Assembly: GCF_000797465.1 (NCBI RefSeq)
Contig: NZ_JSWG01000001.1
Location: forward strand, 310,001 to 374,000
DNA from: Psychroserpens jangbogonensis
Lineage (GTDB): Bacteria; Bacteroidota; Bacteroidia; Flavobacteriales; Flavobacteriaceae
Reading direction: 5' to 3'
DNA: 64,000 nucleotides
The notes beneath the pieces were generated by a model. The model was not told the DNA's origin, ran no database searches, and was given only the letters and a program-made list of their open reading frames with translations. Within the stretch, counting starts at the first letter, position 1, and every line of letters starts with the position of its first letter. Positions 29,634 through 38,134 of the stretch are shown here, piece after piece. The position numbers were made by a program, and so were the translations under genes.

Positions 29634-31537
29634 AGTTTTGCTTCAACAATAGTTAAGTTATCATACTTTACGATGTAAACTGCTTCGTTGTAATAACCAC
29701 CAAACATCTTTTTTGAGTATCTGAATTTGTTCTCGACATACTCAGTTTCAATTTCGCTTGACGAGGCTTTGTATAAATCATCTTCCGAAGCCAAACGCAA
29801 TAACAAGTCTAAGGTTAAATCGAAACCACGAACTGCATATTTATTAGGACTTACATTGTAGGTATTCATGTATTTTTTAACAAAGCTATTTCTCGATGCC
29901 ACAGCAATCGTTTTATTTACTGAAGGATAATGAAATTTCAAATTAGACAAATGGTAGTTAGAAATCTCTTTACCTTCAAAAGCTTTATTTTTATTAGTCG
30001 TCATTAAAATGATTTCCTGATCATCCAAATTTAAACCATTAATCATACTAATCACATTTGAAGCAAAACCTTCATTATCGGTTTCTAAAAACACAATGTT
30101 TGTTCCTGGCTTAAACACATTTTCTAAATCAGTTTGGTAAATAAAATAAGCTTCACGTCCTTTTTTATTCTTTCTAGACAAAATTTGTTTCGCTGAAGGA
30201 AATTCAGCTTTCAACCTATCACTTATAGTTTTGTTTTTCGAATCTGAAATGATCACCATATGCTTAGGCAGAGAATCACTCTTTACAAAATTAATAATCG
30301 ATTGCTCTAACAATTCACTTGTTGGAACGGTTTGAAACACATTATCATATAAGTTTGTCGGCATTGTTAAAGGTGACACTACAGGCACATTATCACGTTT
30401 CAGTTTTGATGCCACGCGATCCAAATTACCAGGCATTAGTGGACCAATAACGGCATCATACTCTGAAAAATCGTTAGCTTCTAATATCTTAGTAATTTCT
30501 GAAATCTGATTTCTAGTATCAATTACTTTCAGGTTCGTAGAAATCCCTAATTGTTTTGCCGAATCTAAAGCCATCAATACACCTGCATGAAAATCTAAGG
30601 ACACAGATAATAAGCCATTTGTACGAATCATCTTTTTAGCTTCTTGAACAGAATCGACATCTACCTTATTTAAGCTAAAAGGCAACATTAATGCGATGCG
30701 CTTAGAACTTAAGTTTTTTAGATTTGCAGATAAGTTTGTACTCTCAACATCTCTAACATCGTTAGCTGTTTCAATATTTCCAGGCACTTTTAAAACCATT
30801 CCTAGTTTCAAACCACCTTCTTTAAGTTCAGGGTTTAAGGCTTCTAATCCTTCTTGAGTTACACCTAATTTACGATTTAAAGCCATGAAACCTTCACTCT
30901 TTAAAACCGTATAATAATTGAATTCTTCTTCGACAGTTTTCTCTTCGTTATTGCTAATATTTGGCACGTTAAGTTCGTCACCTGGTTGCAATACGTCATT
31001 CATATTCGGATTTAAAGCTTCCAAGTCTGGAACTGTAATTCCGAATTTATAAGCCACTCTCCATTTGCCTTCTTTAGGGGCAACAACATACTTTTTTATC
31101 GTATTGTTTAAGCTTACTTTATTGACAATAGTCTTATAACGAGGAATCTTAAGTCTGTCGCCTTTTCTCAAATTCTTTGAATAGAGCGTTGTATTGTATT
31201 TCTTGATATCCTCAACTTCAATAGCATATTTTTGAGAAATACTGAATAGCGTTTCCTTACGTCTCACTTTATGCGTTTTGTATCCAATAAGTTCTTTTGT
31301 TTCTGTTGGAATGTCTTCGTTTTTTACTCGTGACGATGGAATAATCAAAACCATATCTGGCTCTAATCCTTTTTTCGCATCAGGATTTAGAGCAAAAATA
31401 TCAAAAGGTGTCACCAAATATTGCTTCGCTATTTCTTCAATAGTTTCGCCTTTTAGGACTTTGTGCGTTTTGTAATCTTGAGCCATTGCAGTAAAACTGC
31501 AAAACAAAATAACAATGATGATTAAGAGTTTTTTCAT
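29630..31537 (-). CDS. LysM-repeat protein fused to a periplasmic binding-protein-like domain
   Basis: A 635-residue protein with a signal peptide (1-19, ending FTAMAQ). Four LysM modules follow at about residues 20-68, 86-132, 148-193 and 206-252. Each has the xGETLxxIA / NP / LxxGxxLxIP pattern, for example YKTHKVLKGETIEEIAKQYL. From about 280 to the end it resembles a type 1 periplasmic binding protein (KRIALMLPFSLNKV, YDAVIGPLMPGNLDRVASKL, MVIISDSKNKTISDRL). It probably binds peptidoglycan and senses or carries a ligand in the periplasm. First gene of a four-gene operon; guaA lies upstream. Confidence 0.88.
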   Translation of the reverse strand: MKKLLIIIVILFCSFTAMAQDYKTHKVLKGETIEEIAKQYLVTPFDIFALNPDAKKGLEPDMVLIIPSSRVKNEDIPTETKELIGYKTHKVRRKETLFSISQKYAIEVEDIKKYNTTLYSKNLRKGDRLKIPRYKTIVNKVSLNNTIKKYVVAPKEGKWRVAYKFGITVPDLEALNPNMNDVLQPGDELNVPNISNNEEKTVEEEFNYYTVLKSEGFMALNRKLGVTQEGLEALNPELKEGGLKLGMVLKVPGNIETANDVRDVESTNLSANLKNLSSKRIALMLPFSLNKVDVDSVQEAKKMIRTNGLLSVSLDFHAGVLMALDSAKQLGISTNLKVIDTRNQISEITKILEANDFSEYDAVIGPLMPGNLDRVASKLKRDNVPVVSPLTMPTNLYDNVFQTVPTSELLEQSIINFVKSDSLPKHMVIISDSKNKTISDRLKAEFPSAKQILSRKNKKGREAYFIYQTDLENVFKPGTNIVFLETDNEGFASNVISMINGLNLDDQEIILMTTNKNKAFEGKEISNYHLSNLKFHYPSVNKTIAVASRNSFVKKYMNTYNVSPNKYAVRGFDLTLDLLLRLASEDDLYKASSSEIETEYVENKFRYSKKMFGGYYNEAVYIVKYDNLTIVEAKL

Positions 31538-31605
31538 TCAAAAAAAATATTTTATGTACCGAATGCTTTTACTTTTGAAACAAATTCCGTCCATAAGTCA
31601 CAAAT

Positions 31606-33141
31606 TTATTCCCATTCAATAGTTGCTGGTGGTTTTGAACTAATATCGTATACTACTCTATTAACGCCTTTCACCTTATTTATTATCTCGTTAGAGGTTT
31701 TTTGTAAAAATTCATATGGAAGATTTACCCAATCTGCTGTCATTCCGTCTGTACTTTCAACAGCCCTTAAAGCGACACATTTTTCGTAGGTTCTCTCATC
31801 TCCCATTACTCCTACACTATTCACAGGCAATAACATTGCTCCTGCTTGCCAAACTTTATCGTATAAATTCCAAGATCTCAAGTTATTAATAAAAACAGCA
31901 TCTACCTCTTGTAATATACGTACTTTCTCTGAAGTTATATCTCCAAGAATTCGAATTGCTAGTCCTGGACCAGGAAATGGATGACGACCTAATAATTGTG
32001 AATCCATATTCATAGATGCACCAACACGTCTCACCTCATCTTTAAATAAAGCTTTTAGTGGTTCAACTATTTTAAGTTTCATAAAGTCAGGTAATCCTCC
32101 AACATTATGATGACTTTTTATTGTTGCACTTGGACCTCCTGTTGCCGAAACACTTTCGATAATATCTGGATAAATGGTTCCTTGTGCTAACCATTTCACA
32201 TCTTGTATACGATGTGCTTCATCATCAAAAACTTCAATGAACACACGACCTATCGCTTTTCGTTTTTCTTCAGGATCGCTCTTACCAGCCAAAGCATCCA
32301 AAAAGCGTGCCGAAGCATCAACACCTTTTACATTGAATCCCATTCCTTTGTATTGATGTAATACATCTTCGAATTCATTTTTACGCAGTAATCCGTTATT
32401 TACAAAAATGCAATATAAGTTTTCACCTATGGCTTTATGCAATAACATAGCAGCTACTGAAGAATCTACTCCTCCTGATAAACCTAAAACTACTTTATCA
32501 TTTCCTATTTGTGCTTTAAGTGCATCAACAGATTCTTCAACAAACGATTGAGGCGTCCAATCTTGCTCAACTTTAGCAATTTTAATTAAGAAATTACTTA
32601 ATAATTGGTGACCATCAGTTGTATGATATACTTCTGGATGAAATTGTATTGCGTATGTATCTTCTCCTTCAATTTTATAAGCTGCATTTTCTACATCACT
32701 AGTGCTTGCTAATAAAACGCCTCCAGTTGGTAATTGTTTTATTGTATCACTATGGCTCATCCAAACTTGGCTGCCTTCGTGGATATTCTCAAAGAAATCT
32801 TCATTAGGTTTTACAAAACCTAAATTGGCTCTTCCATATTCTCTTGTATTAGATTCTGCAACTACTCCACCTGAAAAATGTGCTAAATACTGAGCACCAT
32901 AACAAACGGCAAGCATTGGTTTTTCACCACGAATACCTGCTAAATCTGGATGTAGAACGGCTTCTCCTCTTACAGAGTTAGGGCTACCAGATAGAATAAC
33001 AGCTTTAAAGGTCTCAGAATCACTAGGAATCTTGTTATATGGATGAATTTCGCAGTAGATATTTAACTCTCTTACACGACGCGCTATTAGCTGTGTGTAT
33101 TGCGAACCGAAATCTAAAATAAGGACTTTGTTGTGTTGCAT
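31606..33141 (-). CDS. guaA: GMP synthase (glutamine-hydrolysing)
   Basis: Converts XMP to GMP. The class I glutaminase domain has Cys80 in AVCYGAQ and the FHPEVYH His/Glu pair. The ATP-pyrophosphatase loop is GLSGGVDSS (about residue 222), and the C-terminal dimerisation domain ends KPPATIEWE. The frame is open two codons further from a TTG, but the ATG at 33141-33139 gives the standard start [12 protein letters not shown] and 511 residues. It precedes the LysM operon by 68 bases. Confidence 0.98.
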   Translation of the reverse strand: MQHNKVLILDFGSQYTQLIARRVRELNIYCEIHPYNKIPSDSETFKAVILSGSPNSVRGEAVLHPDLAGIRGEKPMLAVCYGAQYLAHFSGGVVAESNTREYGRANLGFVKPNEDFFENIHEGSQVWMSHSDTIKQLPTGGVLLASTSDVENAAYKIEGEDTYAIQFHPEVYHTTDGHQLLSNFLIKIAKVEQDWTPQSFVEESVDALKAQIGNDKVVLGLSGGVDSSVAAMLLHKAIGENLYCIFVNNGLLRKNEFEDVLHQYKGMGFNVKGVDASARFLDALAGKSDPEEKRKAIGRVFIEVFDDEAHRIQDVKWLAQGTIYPDIIESVSATGGPSATIKSHHNVGGLPDFMKLKIVEPLKALFKDEVRRVGASMNMDSQLLGRHPFPGPGLAIRILGDITSEKVRILQEVDAVFINNLRSWNLYDKVWQAGAMLLPVNSVGVMGDERTYEKCVALRAVESTDGMTADWVNLPYEFLQKTSNEIINKVKGVNRVVYDISSKPPATIEWE

Positions 33142-33214
33142 GTGCAAAAGTAATAATTGATTTTAGAATGGCTATTTAAGAATTGTGATTTTTTGAACAA
33201 CTTATGAATAATTA

Positions 33215-34027
33215 TCATTTCAATTCTTGAGCCATATCTTTCTGTAAAGCTTCCGCTTTTTGAGCTGCAGCTTGAGCATAATCCTTTCCATCGGAAGCAT
33301 AAATAATTCCTCTAGACGAATTGACTAATAAACCAACATTTGGTGTCATTCCGTATTTACAAACGTCTTGTAAGTTTCCGCCTTGAGCTCCAACTCCAGG
33401 AACTAATAGAAATGCTTCTGGAATTATTTTTCTAATGTCAGCAAAATATTCCGCTTTAGTAGCGCCTACTACATACATTAAGTTTTCTGAATTCTTCCAA
33501 TTTTTAGAAGTTTCTAAAACGTGTTTATACAATTCTTCACCTTGAATGTCTTTGGTTTGAAAATCGAAAGCTCCAGCATTAGACGTTAATGCTAATAAAA
33601 TGGTATGCTTGTCTTTGACTTCTAGAAACGGTTCAACAGAATCTTTTCCCATATAAGGCGCAACAGTCACACTATCAAAAGCTAAATCTTCAAGAAAGGC
33701 TTTGGCGTACATACGACTCGTATTACCAATATCACCACGTTTCGCATCTGCAATCGTAAAGATTTCTGGATGTTTCACATTAAGATACATAATGGTTTTC
33801 TCTAAGGCTTTCCAGCCTTTTAATCCGTAAGCTTCATAAAACGCTGTGTTGGGTTTATAAGCCACACACAAATGATGTGTTGCATCGATTATGGCTTTAT
33901 TAAAAGCGAAGATAGGATCTTCTTCATCCAATAAATGCTTCGGAATTTTATTGAGGTCGACATCCAATCCTATACAAAGAAAGGATTTCTTTTTTTGAAT
34001 TTGTTCGGTGAGTTGTTGTGTTGTCAT
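33215..34027 (-). CDS. pyrF: Orotidine-5'-phosphate decarboxylase
   Basis: A 270-residue enzyme that decarboxylates OMP to UMP, the last step of de novo pyrimidine synthesis. The N-terminal [15 protein letters not shown] and the active-site motif [14 protein letters not shown], with the catalytic Asp-Lys-Asp set, are intact. So is the phosphate-binding PGVGAQGG followed by [10 protein letters not shown]. Its length and motif spacing fit the type 2 (PyrF_2) subfamily. A terminator separates it from prfA upstream, so it has its own transcript. Confidence 0.96.
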   Translation of the reverse strand: MTTQQLTEQIQKKKSFLCIGLDVDLNKIPKHLLDEEDPIFAFNKAIIDATHHLCVAYKPNTAFYEAYGLKGWKALEKTIMYLNVKHPEIFTIADAKRGDIGNTSRMYAKAFLEDLAFDSVTVAPYMGKDSVEPFLEVKDKHTILLALTSNAGAFDFQTKDIQGEELYKHVLETSKNWKNSENLMYVVGATKAEYFADIRKIIPEAFLLVPGVGAQGGNLQDVCKYGMTPNVGLLVNSSRGIIYASDGKDYAQAAAQKAEALQKDMAQELK

Positions 34028-34032
34028 GATAT

Positions 34033-34056
34033 AAAAAAAGCCTCAAAAAGAGGCTT
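34033..34056 (-). terminator. Rho-independent terminator after prfA
   Basis: Stem AAGCCTC/GAGGCTT with a 5-base loop, followed on the minus strand by a T-run, between the prfA stop and the pyrF start. Confidence 0.8.
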
Positions 34057-34060
34057 AGTA

Positions 34061-35137
34061 TTAAATATGTTCGTCGCTTGCTTTTAGTTTTTCCGTGTTT
34101 TCAGCAAGTTGTAATTCGTCAATTATTTTTTGAATATCTCCATTTACGATATTTGATAAATCGTATAATGTCAAACCAATTCTGTGATCAGTAACACGAC
34201 CTTGAGAATAGTTATATGTTCTAATCTTAGCACTTCTATCTCCTGAACTCACCATGCTACCTCTCTTTTCAGCATCTGCCGCATTCTTTTTAGCCAATTC
34301 CATTTCATATAAACGAGAACGCAATACTTTAAATGCTTTCTCTTTATTCTTATGTTGAGATTTTTGATCTTGACATTGAGCAACCAATCCTGTTGGCTCA
34401 TGCGTTAAACGCACTGCAGAATACGTCGTGTTTACCGACTGACCTCCTGGACCTGAAGAACAGAAAAAGTCAACTCTTACGTCTTTAGGATTAATTTCTA
34501 CATCAAACTCTTCCGCTTCTGGAAATACCATACAGGTTGCAGCACTTGTATGCACACGACCTTGAGTTTCAGTTTGTGGCACACGTTGTACACGATGCAC
34601 ACCAGCTTCAAACTTTAAGGTTCCATAGACATCATCACCATTAACTTCAAACTGAATTTCTTTAAATCCACCATTAGTTCCTTCACTGTAATCTACCACA
34701 TCAACTTTCCAGCCTCTGCCTTCACAATATTTCGTATACATTCTGAATAAATCACCTGCAAAAATACTTGCTTCATCACCACCTGTTCCAGCACGTAATT
34801 CAACAACAGCATTTTTAGAATCTTCTGGATCTTTCGGAATTAATAAGAATTTAATGTCGTCCTCTAGCTTCGGGATTCCTTCTTTAGCTTCATCGTATTG
34901 CATTTTAGCCATTTCAACCATTTCGGCATCACTGCCATCTGCAATAATTTCTTCAGCTTCTTTAAGATTATCAGTAAACTCAAGATACAATTCTCGTTTG
35001 TCCATTAACAAACGTAAGTCTTTATACTCTTTATTAAGTTGAACATAGCGCTTTTGATCTGTAATAATATCAGGTTGAATGATTAAATCACTCACCTCAT
35101 CAAAGCGTTGTTTTATGATCTGTAATTTCTCTAACAT
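34061..35137 (-). CDS. prfA: Peptide chain release factor 1
   Basis: A 358-residue class I release factor that reads UAA and UAG. The GGQ motif that enters the peptidyl-transferase centre is in [15 protein letters not shown] (about residue 230), and the anticodon-like PxT region is in [10 protein letters not shown]. The length is standard. A -7 element (TATTTTTG) lies 22 bases upstream of the ATG and a terminator directly follows. Confidence 0.97.
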   Translation of the reverse strand: MLEKLQIIKQRFDEVSDLIIQPDIITDQKRYVQLNKEYKDLRLLMDKRELYLEFTDNLKEAEEIIADGSDAEMVEMAKMQYDEAKEGIPKLEDDIKFLLIPKDPEDSKNAVVELRAGTGGDEASIFAGDLFRMYTKYCEGRGWKVDVVDYSEGTNGGFKEIQFEVNGDDVYGTLKFEAGVHRVQRVPQTETQGRVHTSAATCMVFPEAEEFDVEINPKDVRVDFFCSSGPGGQSVNTTYSAVRLTHEPTGLVAQCQDQKSQHKNKEKAFKVLRSRLYEMELAKKNAADAEKRGSMVSSGDRSAKIRTYNYSQGRVTDHRIGLTLYDLSNIVNGDIQKIIDELQLAENTEKLKASDEHI

Positions 35138-35158
35138 CTATCTCTTAAAATTGTGTTT

Positions 35159-35166
35159 CAAAAATA
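35159..35166 (-). promoter_or_regulatory. -7 promoter element before prfA (TATTTTTG)
   Basis: TATTTTTG on the minus strand, 22 bases before the prfA ATG. No clear -33 element. Confidence 0.4.
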
Positions 35167-35249
35167 CAATATTTTATGGATTTTAAGTAGTTGATTAATT
35201 GTTAACAACTCAGAAAAATATTTTTTTAAGTTTTGACGTTATATGTGAT

Positions 35250-35540
35250 ATGGGAAAGCAATTTACAGCCATACTAAACTATTATAGGTCAATGGCTTTT
35301 TGGTCGTTTCTGGTCACTCTAACCATAACGGTTATAAATCCAGAATTAATTCTAGCGCTCAGCACTAAGTTATGTTTGATTTTTGTGTTGTGGTTTACAT
35401 TGAACGACAGAAAAATGCGACAACGACTTCGCTTTTACAAAATACGAGGTGTATCTAACTTAAAATTCTTCAGTGTGATTTTTGTATTTGACAGCTTTGT
35501 AACTTGCGTATTTTTACTCCTAATCAAAGGGTTTATCTAA
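35250..35540 (+). CDS. Small membrane protein, unknown function
   Basis: A 96-residue protein with hydrophobic segments at about residues 16-36, 38-50 and 72-92. The frame extends upstream to a TTG at 35199, but the ATG at 35250 (MGKQFTAILN) is a better start because the upstream residues are unlike a leader. A basic loop (RKMRQRLRFYKIRG) separates the last two helices. No family was recognised. Its stop overlaps the stop of the convergent purM gene by 3-4 bases. Confidence 0.55.
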   Translation: MGKQFTAILNYYRSMAFWSFLVTLTITVINPELILALSTKLCLIFVLWFTLNDRKMRQRLRFYKIRGVSNLKFFSVIFVFDSFVTCVFLLLIKGFI

Positions 35541-36715
35541 TACTCAAACACTCCAAATTCGCTTGTAATCGTCAATTTTTTAGATTCTGAAGCTTCTACA
35601 CGACCAATAACTTGAGCATTCACATTAAACGAGTTAGAAATGGCAATGATATCTTCAGCAATTTCAGGAGACACATATAATTCCATACGATGTCCACAAT
35701 TAAACACCTGATACATTTCTTTCCAATCGGTTTTAGATTGCTCTTGAATTAATTTAAACAAAGGTGGAATTGGAAACATGTTCTCTTTTACAATATGCAA
35801 ATTATCAATAAAATGAAGAATCTTGGTTTGTGCTCCTCCAGAGCAATGCACCATTCCGTGAAGGCTATCACTTGTATATTTTGAAAGTATTGCTTTTATA
35901 ATTGGCGCATAAGTTCGCGTTGGTGACAATACCAATTTACCAGCATCAATAGGTGAATCTTGAACAGCATCAGTTAATTTCGTTTGTCCAGAATACACTA
36001 AATCTTCAGGAACAGAAGCATCAAAACTTTCAGGATACTTTTCAGCTAAATATTTATGAAACACGTCATGACGAGCAGATGTTAAGCCGTTACTTCCCAT
36101 TCCTCCATTATATTCAGTTTCGTAAGTTGCTTGTCCGAAACTTTCTAATCCTACTATAACATCACCAGGTTTAATATTAGCATTATCAATTACATCACTT
36201 CGTTTCATTCGAGCAGTAACTGTAGAATCTACGATTATAGTTCTTACTAAATCTCCAACATCTGCAGTTTCGCCTCCTGTAGAATGAATAGTAACACCAA
36301 AGGATTTTAAATCTTGGATAAGTTCTTCAGTTCCATTAATAATAGCAGAAAGTACATCACCTGTAATTAGGTTTTTATTACGACCAATAGTAGAAGACAG
36401 CATGATATTATCTGTTGCACCAACACATAACAAATCGTCAATATTCATAATGAGTGCATCTTGCGCAATACCTTTCCAAACTGAAATATCTCCAGTTTCT
36501 TTCCAATACATGTATGCCAAAGACGATTTTGTTCCAGCACCATCAGCGTGCATGATAAGACAGTAGTCTTCATCATTAGTTAAATAATCTGGTACAATTT
36601 TACAGAATGCCTTAGGAAATAATCCTTTATCGATATTTTTAATGGCATTGTGAACATCTTCTTTTGATGCAGAAACACCACGTTGTGCGTAGCGTTTACT
36701 TATGTCTTGACTCAT
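35537..36715 (-). CDS. purM: Phosphoribosylformylglycinamidine cyclo-ligase (AIR synthase), Bacteroidota type
   Basis: A 392-residue AIR synthase/PurM-fold protein. The N-terminal KRYAQRGVSASKEDV replaces the usual YxxAGVD opening. The nucleotide-binding HADGAGTKS, the NIDDLLCVGA segment and the STGGETADVGD loop are clear. Typical PurM has about 345 residues; the longer form is what Bacteroidota normally carry. It catalyses ring closure in purine synthesis. Single-gene unit, convergent with the small membrane protein gene. Confidence 0.9.
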   Translation of the reverse strand: MSQDISKRYAQRGVSASKEDVHNAIKNIDKGLFPKAFCKIVPDYLTNDEDYCLIMHADGAGTKSSLAYMYWKETGDISVWKGIAQDALIMNIDDLLCVGATDNIMLSSTIGRNKNLITGDVLSAIINGTEELIQDLKSFGVTIHSTGGETADVGDLVRTIIVDSTVTARMKRSDVIDNANIKPGDVIVGLESFGQATYETEYNGGMGSNGLTSARHDVFHKYLAEKYPESFDASVPEDLVYSGQTKLTDAVQDSPIDAGKLVLSPTRTYAPIIKAILSKYTSDSLHGMVHCSGGAQTKILHFIDNLHIVKENMFPIPPLFKLIQEQSKTDWKEMYQVFNCGHRMELYVSPEIAEDIIAISNSFNVNAQVIGRVEASESKKLTITSEFGVFEY

Positions 36716-36751
36716 AACCTAAAATTAGACCACAAAAGTAACAATTGTTAT

Positions 36752-37468
36752 CTATTTTTTAATGTAATATTCATCATTTAAAAGATTAGAATCAATTACA
36801 GTAGCTTGTTCTTTTAGTTTTTTAGATCTCATTTTTGAACCACCAAAATAGAAATTAACACCTAAAGCCATTCTGAAATAAGTATCATCAGAATCTCCAG
36901 CTTCAAGACCATCTAACTCATCACTTAAAACATAGTTATAGTCTGTGTAAAGTTTAATACCGATTGTATCAGATGCGATATACTCAACTCCACCTCCACC
37001 TTGAAACTTATTCGCCGTTTCTCTAAAGTGGTTAGACGCATTTAAACCAGCTCCTGCAAAAACAAAAGGCGAAAATCTATTATGAGGTAGAACGGTCAAT
37101 TCAAGATTGATGTCGAATGACATAAAACCTTCATTATAAACATCGATATACGCCAAATTAAATTTATGATATCCAATATCGATTCCAAAATGCGGAGTGA
37201 TATGTCTTTTGTAACCCAAATGAGTATAAATCTCAAACATAGGATCTACAAAATCTCCATTAATAACTGAAGTCCCAATGGCCACGTCAAATACGTTTGC
37301 GCCTCTTAAGTCATAAAATTCGGTTCTGAAATTGTCCTTAATCTTAGTTTCACTAGTCTCTTCTGAAGATGTTTCTGAAGTTGTCTCTTGAGCTAACGCC
37401 TTTAAGGGCATAAGAATTAAACATAGCAATGCTATTGTTTTAATATAAAATGGTTGTGCTATCATCAA
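36752..37468 (-). CDS. Outer-membrane beta-barrel protein
   Basis: A 238-residue protein with a signal peptide (cleavage after LKALAQ, about residue 26), an acidic Ser/Glu/Thr stretch (28-42) and then alternating amphipathic strands (VFDVAIGTSVING, FGIDIGYHKFNLAY, FSPFVFAGAGLNAS, GVNFYFGG). The barrel resembles OmpW/outer-membrane beta-barrel domain families. No enzymatic or ligand motif is visible. It ends in a polar 30-residue tail rather than a terminal aromatic strand, which is slightly unusual. Confidence 0.75.
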   Translation of the reverse strand: MMIAQPFYIKTIALLCLILMPLKALAQETTSETSSEETSETKIKDNFRTEFYDLRGANVFDVAIGTSVINGDFVDPMFEIYTHLGYKRHITPHFGIDIGYHKFNLAYIDVYNEGFMSFDINLELTVLPHNRFSPFVFAGAGLNASNHFRETANKFQGGGGVEYIASDTIGIKLYTDYNYVLSDELDGLEAGDSDDTYFRMALGVNFYFGGSKMRSKKLKEQATVIDSNLLNDEYYIKK

Positions 37469-37601
37469 TTTTAATATTAATTAAACATATTAATCAATAA
37501 CAAAATAGAATTTAAGTTCACGATTTAGGGGAAAATCGGATTGTAATATAAAAAATTAATTATCAATAGGTTAGCTTTTTTCAAATTTCACCTATGCGCA
37601 T

Positions 37602-37642
37602 AAAAAAAAGACAAACGAAATATTTATATTCCGCTTGTCTTT
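37602..37642 (-). terminator. Rho-independent terminator after the 46-residue peptide gene
   Basis: On the minus strand a stem AAAGACAAGCG pairs with CGTTTGTCTTT (one wobble) and is followed by eight T. Confidence 0.8.
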
Positions 37643-37695
37643 CAAGTCGATAAATTAAATTTATCTGACTGTTTCTTTTGTAACTGATAAAGTGT

Positions 37696-37836
37696 TTACG
37701 ATTCTGCCTGCAAACTTAATTCAGTCTTAACGACCTCATCTTGTGTAAGACTCTCATTGACATCCGAAGAATCATCTTGAGAGAATAGCAGCGTAGCAAA
37801 CATTAAAGCAGCTACACTAAGTAGTAACTTCTTCAT
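37696..37836 (-). CDS. Small secreted acidic peptide (46 residues)
   Basis: A short frame, ATG at 37836 to TAA at 37696. It encodes a textbook signal peptide (MKKLLLSVAALMFATLLFSQ) followed by 26 acidic, polar residues rich in Asp, Glu, Ser and Val. It has a -7 element (TAAGTTTG) 28 bases upstream of the ATG and its own strong terminator downstream, so it is a complete transcription unit. No family was recognised. It would be exported to the periplasm or beyond as a peptide of about 26 residues. Confidence 0.75.
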   Translation of the reverse strand: MKKLLLSVAALMFATLLFSQDDSSDVNESLTQDEVVKTELSLQAES

Positions 37837-37863
37837 TTTTACAAAAATTGATTAATAGCATGA

Positions 37864-37871
37864 CAAACTTA
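37864..37871 (-). promoter_or_regulatory. -7 promoter element of the small peptide gene (TAAGTTTG)
   Basis: TAAGTTTG on the minus strand matches TAnnTTTG and would give a leader of about 20 bases. Confidence 0.45.
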
Positions 37872-38000
37872 ATGAATTATGTAGCTAGGTTTGAGTTGTT
37901 AACAATTTTTTCGATTAGTTGTGAAAATAAGTCGTTGAACTACCACTTTTTTCCTACAATTAGGGTAGAAATACGTACATAATCCAATAATTTTAACATG

Positions 38001-38042
38001 AAAAAACCTTCAAAACAATGGTTATGCATTGTCTTAAAGGTT
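38001..38042 (-). terminator. Strong terminator after the GSIII gene
   Basis: A 16-base stem on the minus strand (AACCTTTAAGACAATG with two wobble pairs), a 6-base loop and a six-base T-run. Confidence 0.8.
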
Positions 38043-38134
38043 ATTTTTAACAGTTGTTTATTCTAATTAATCAATTGATTTCCATTGAATTTGAATCAAT
38101 AATACTTGCATTATTTTCGCACCAAAGCTGATTT

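Noticed and set aside
33145-33152. TACTTTTG immediately before the guaA start, suggesting a leaderless transcript
   Set aside because: It matches the -7 consensus but has no -33 box, and the motif is short enough to occur by chance in A+T-rich DNA. Without start mapping I do not call a promoter here.
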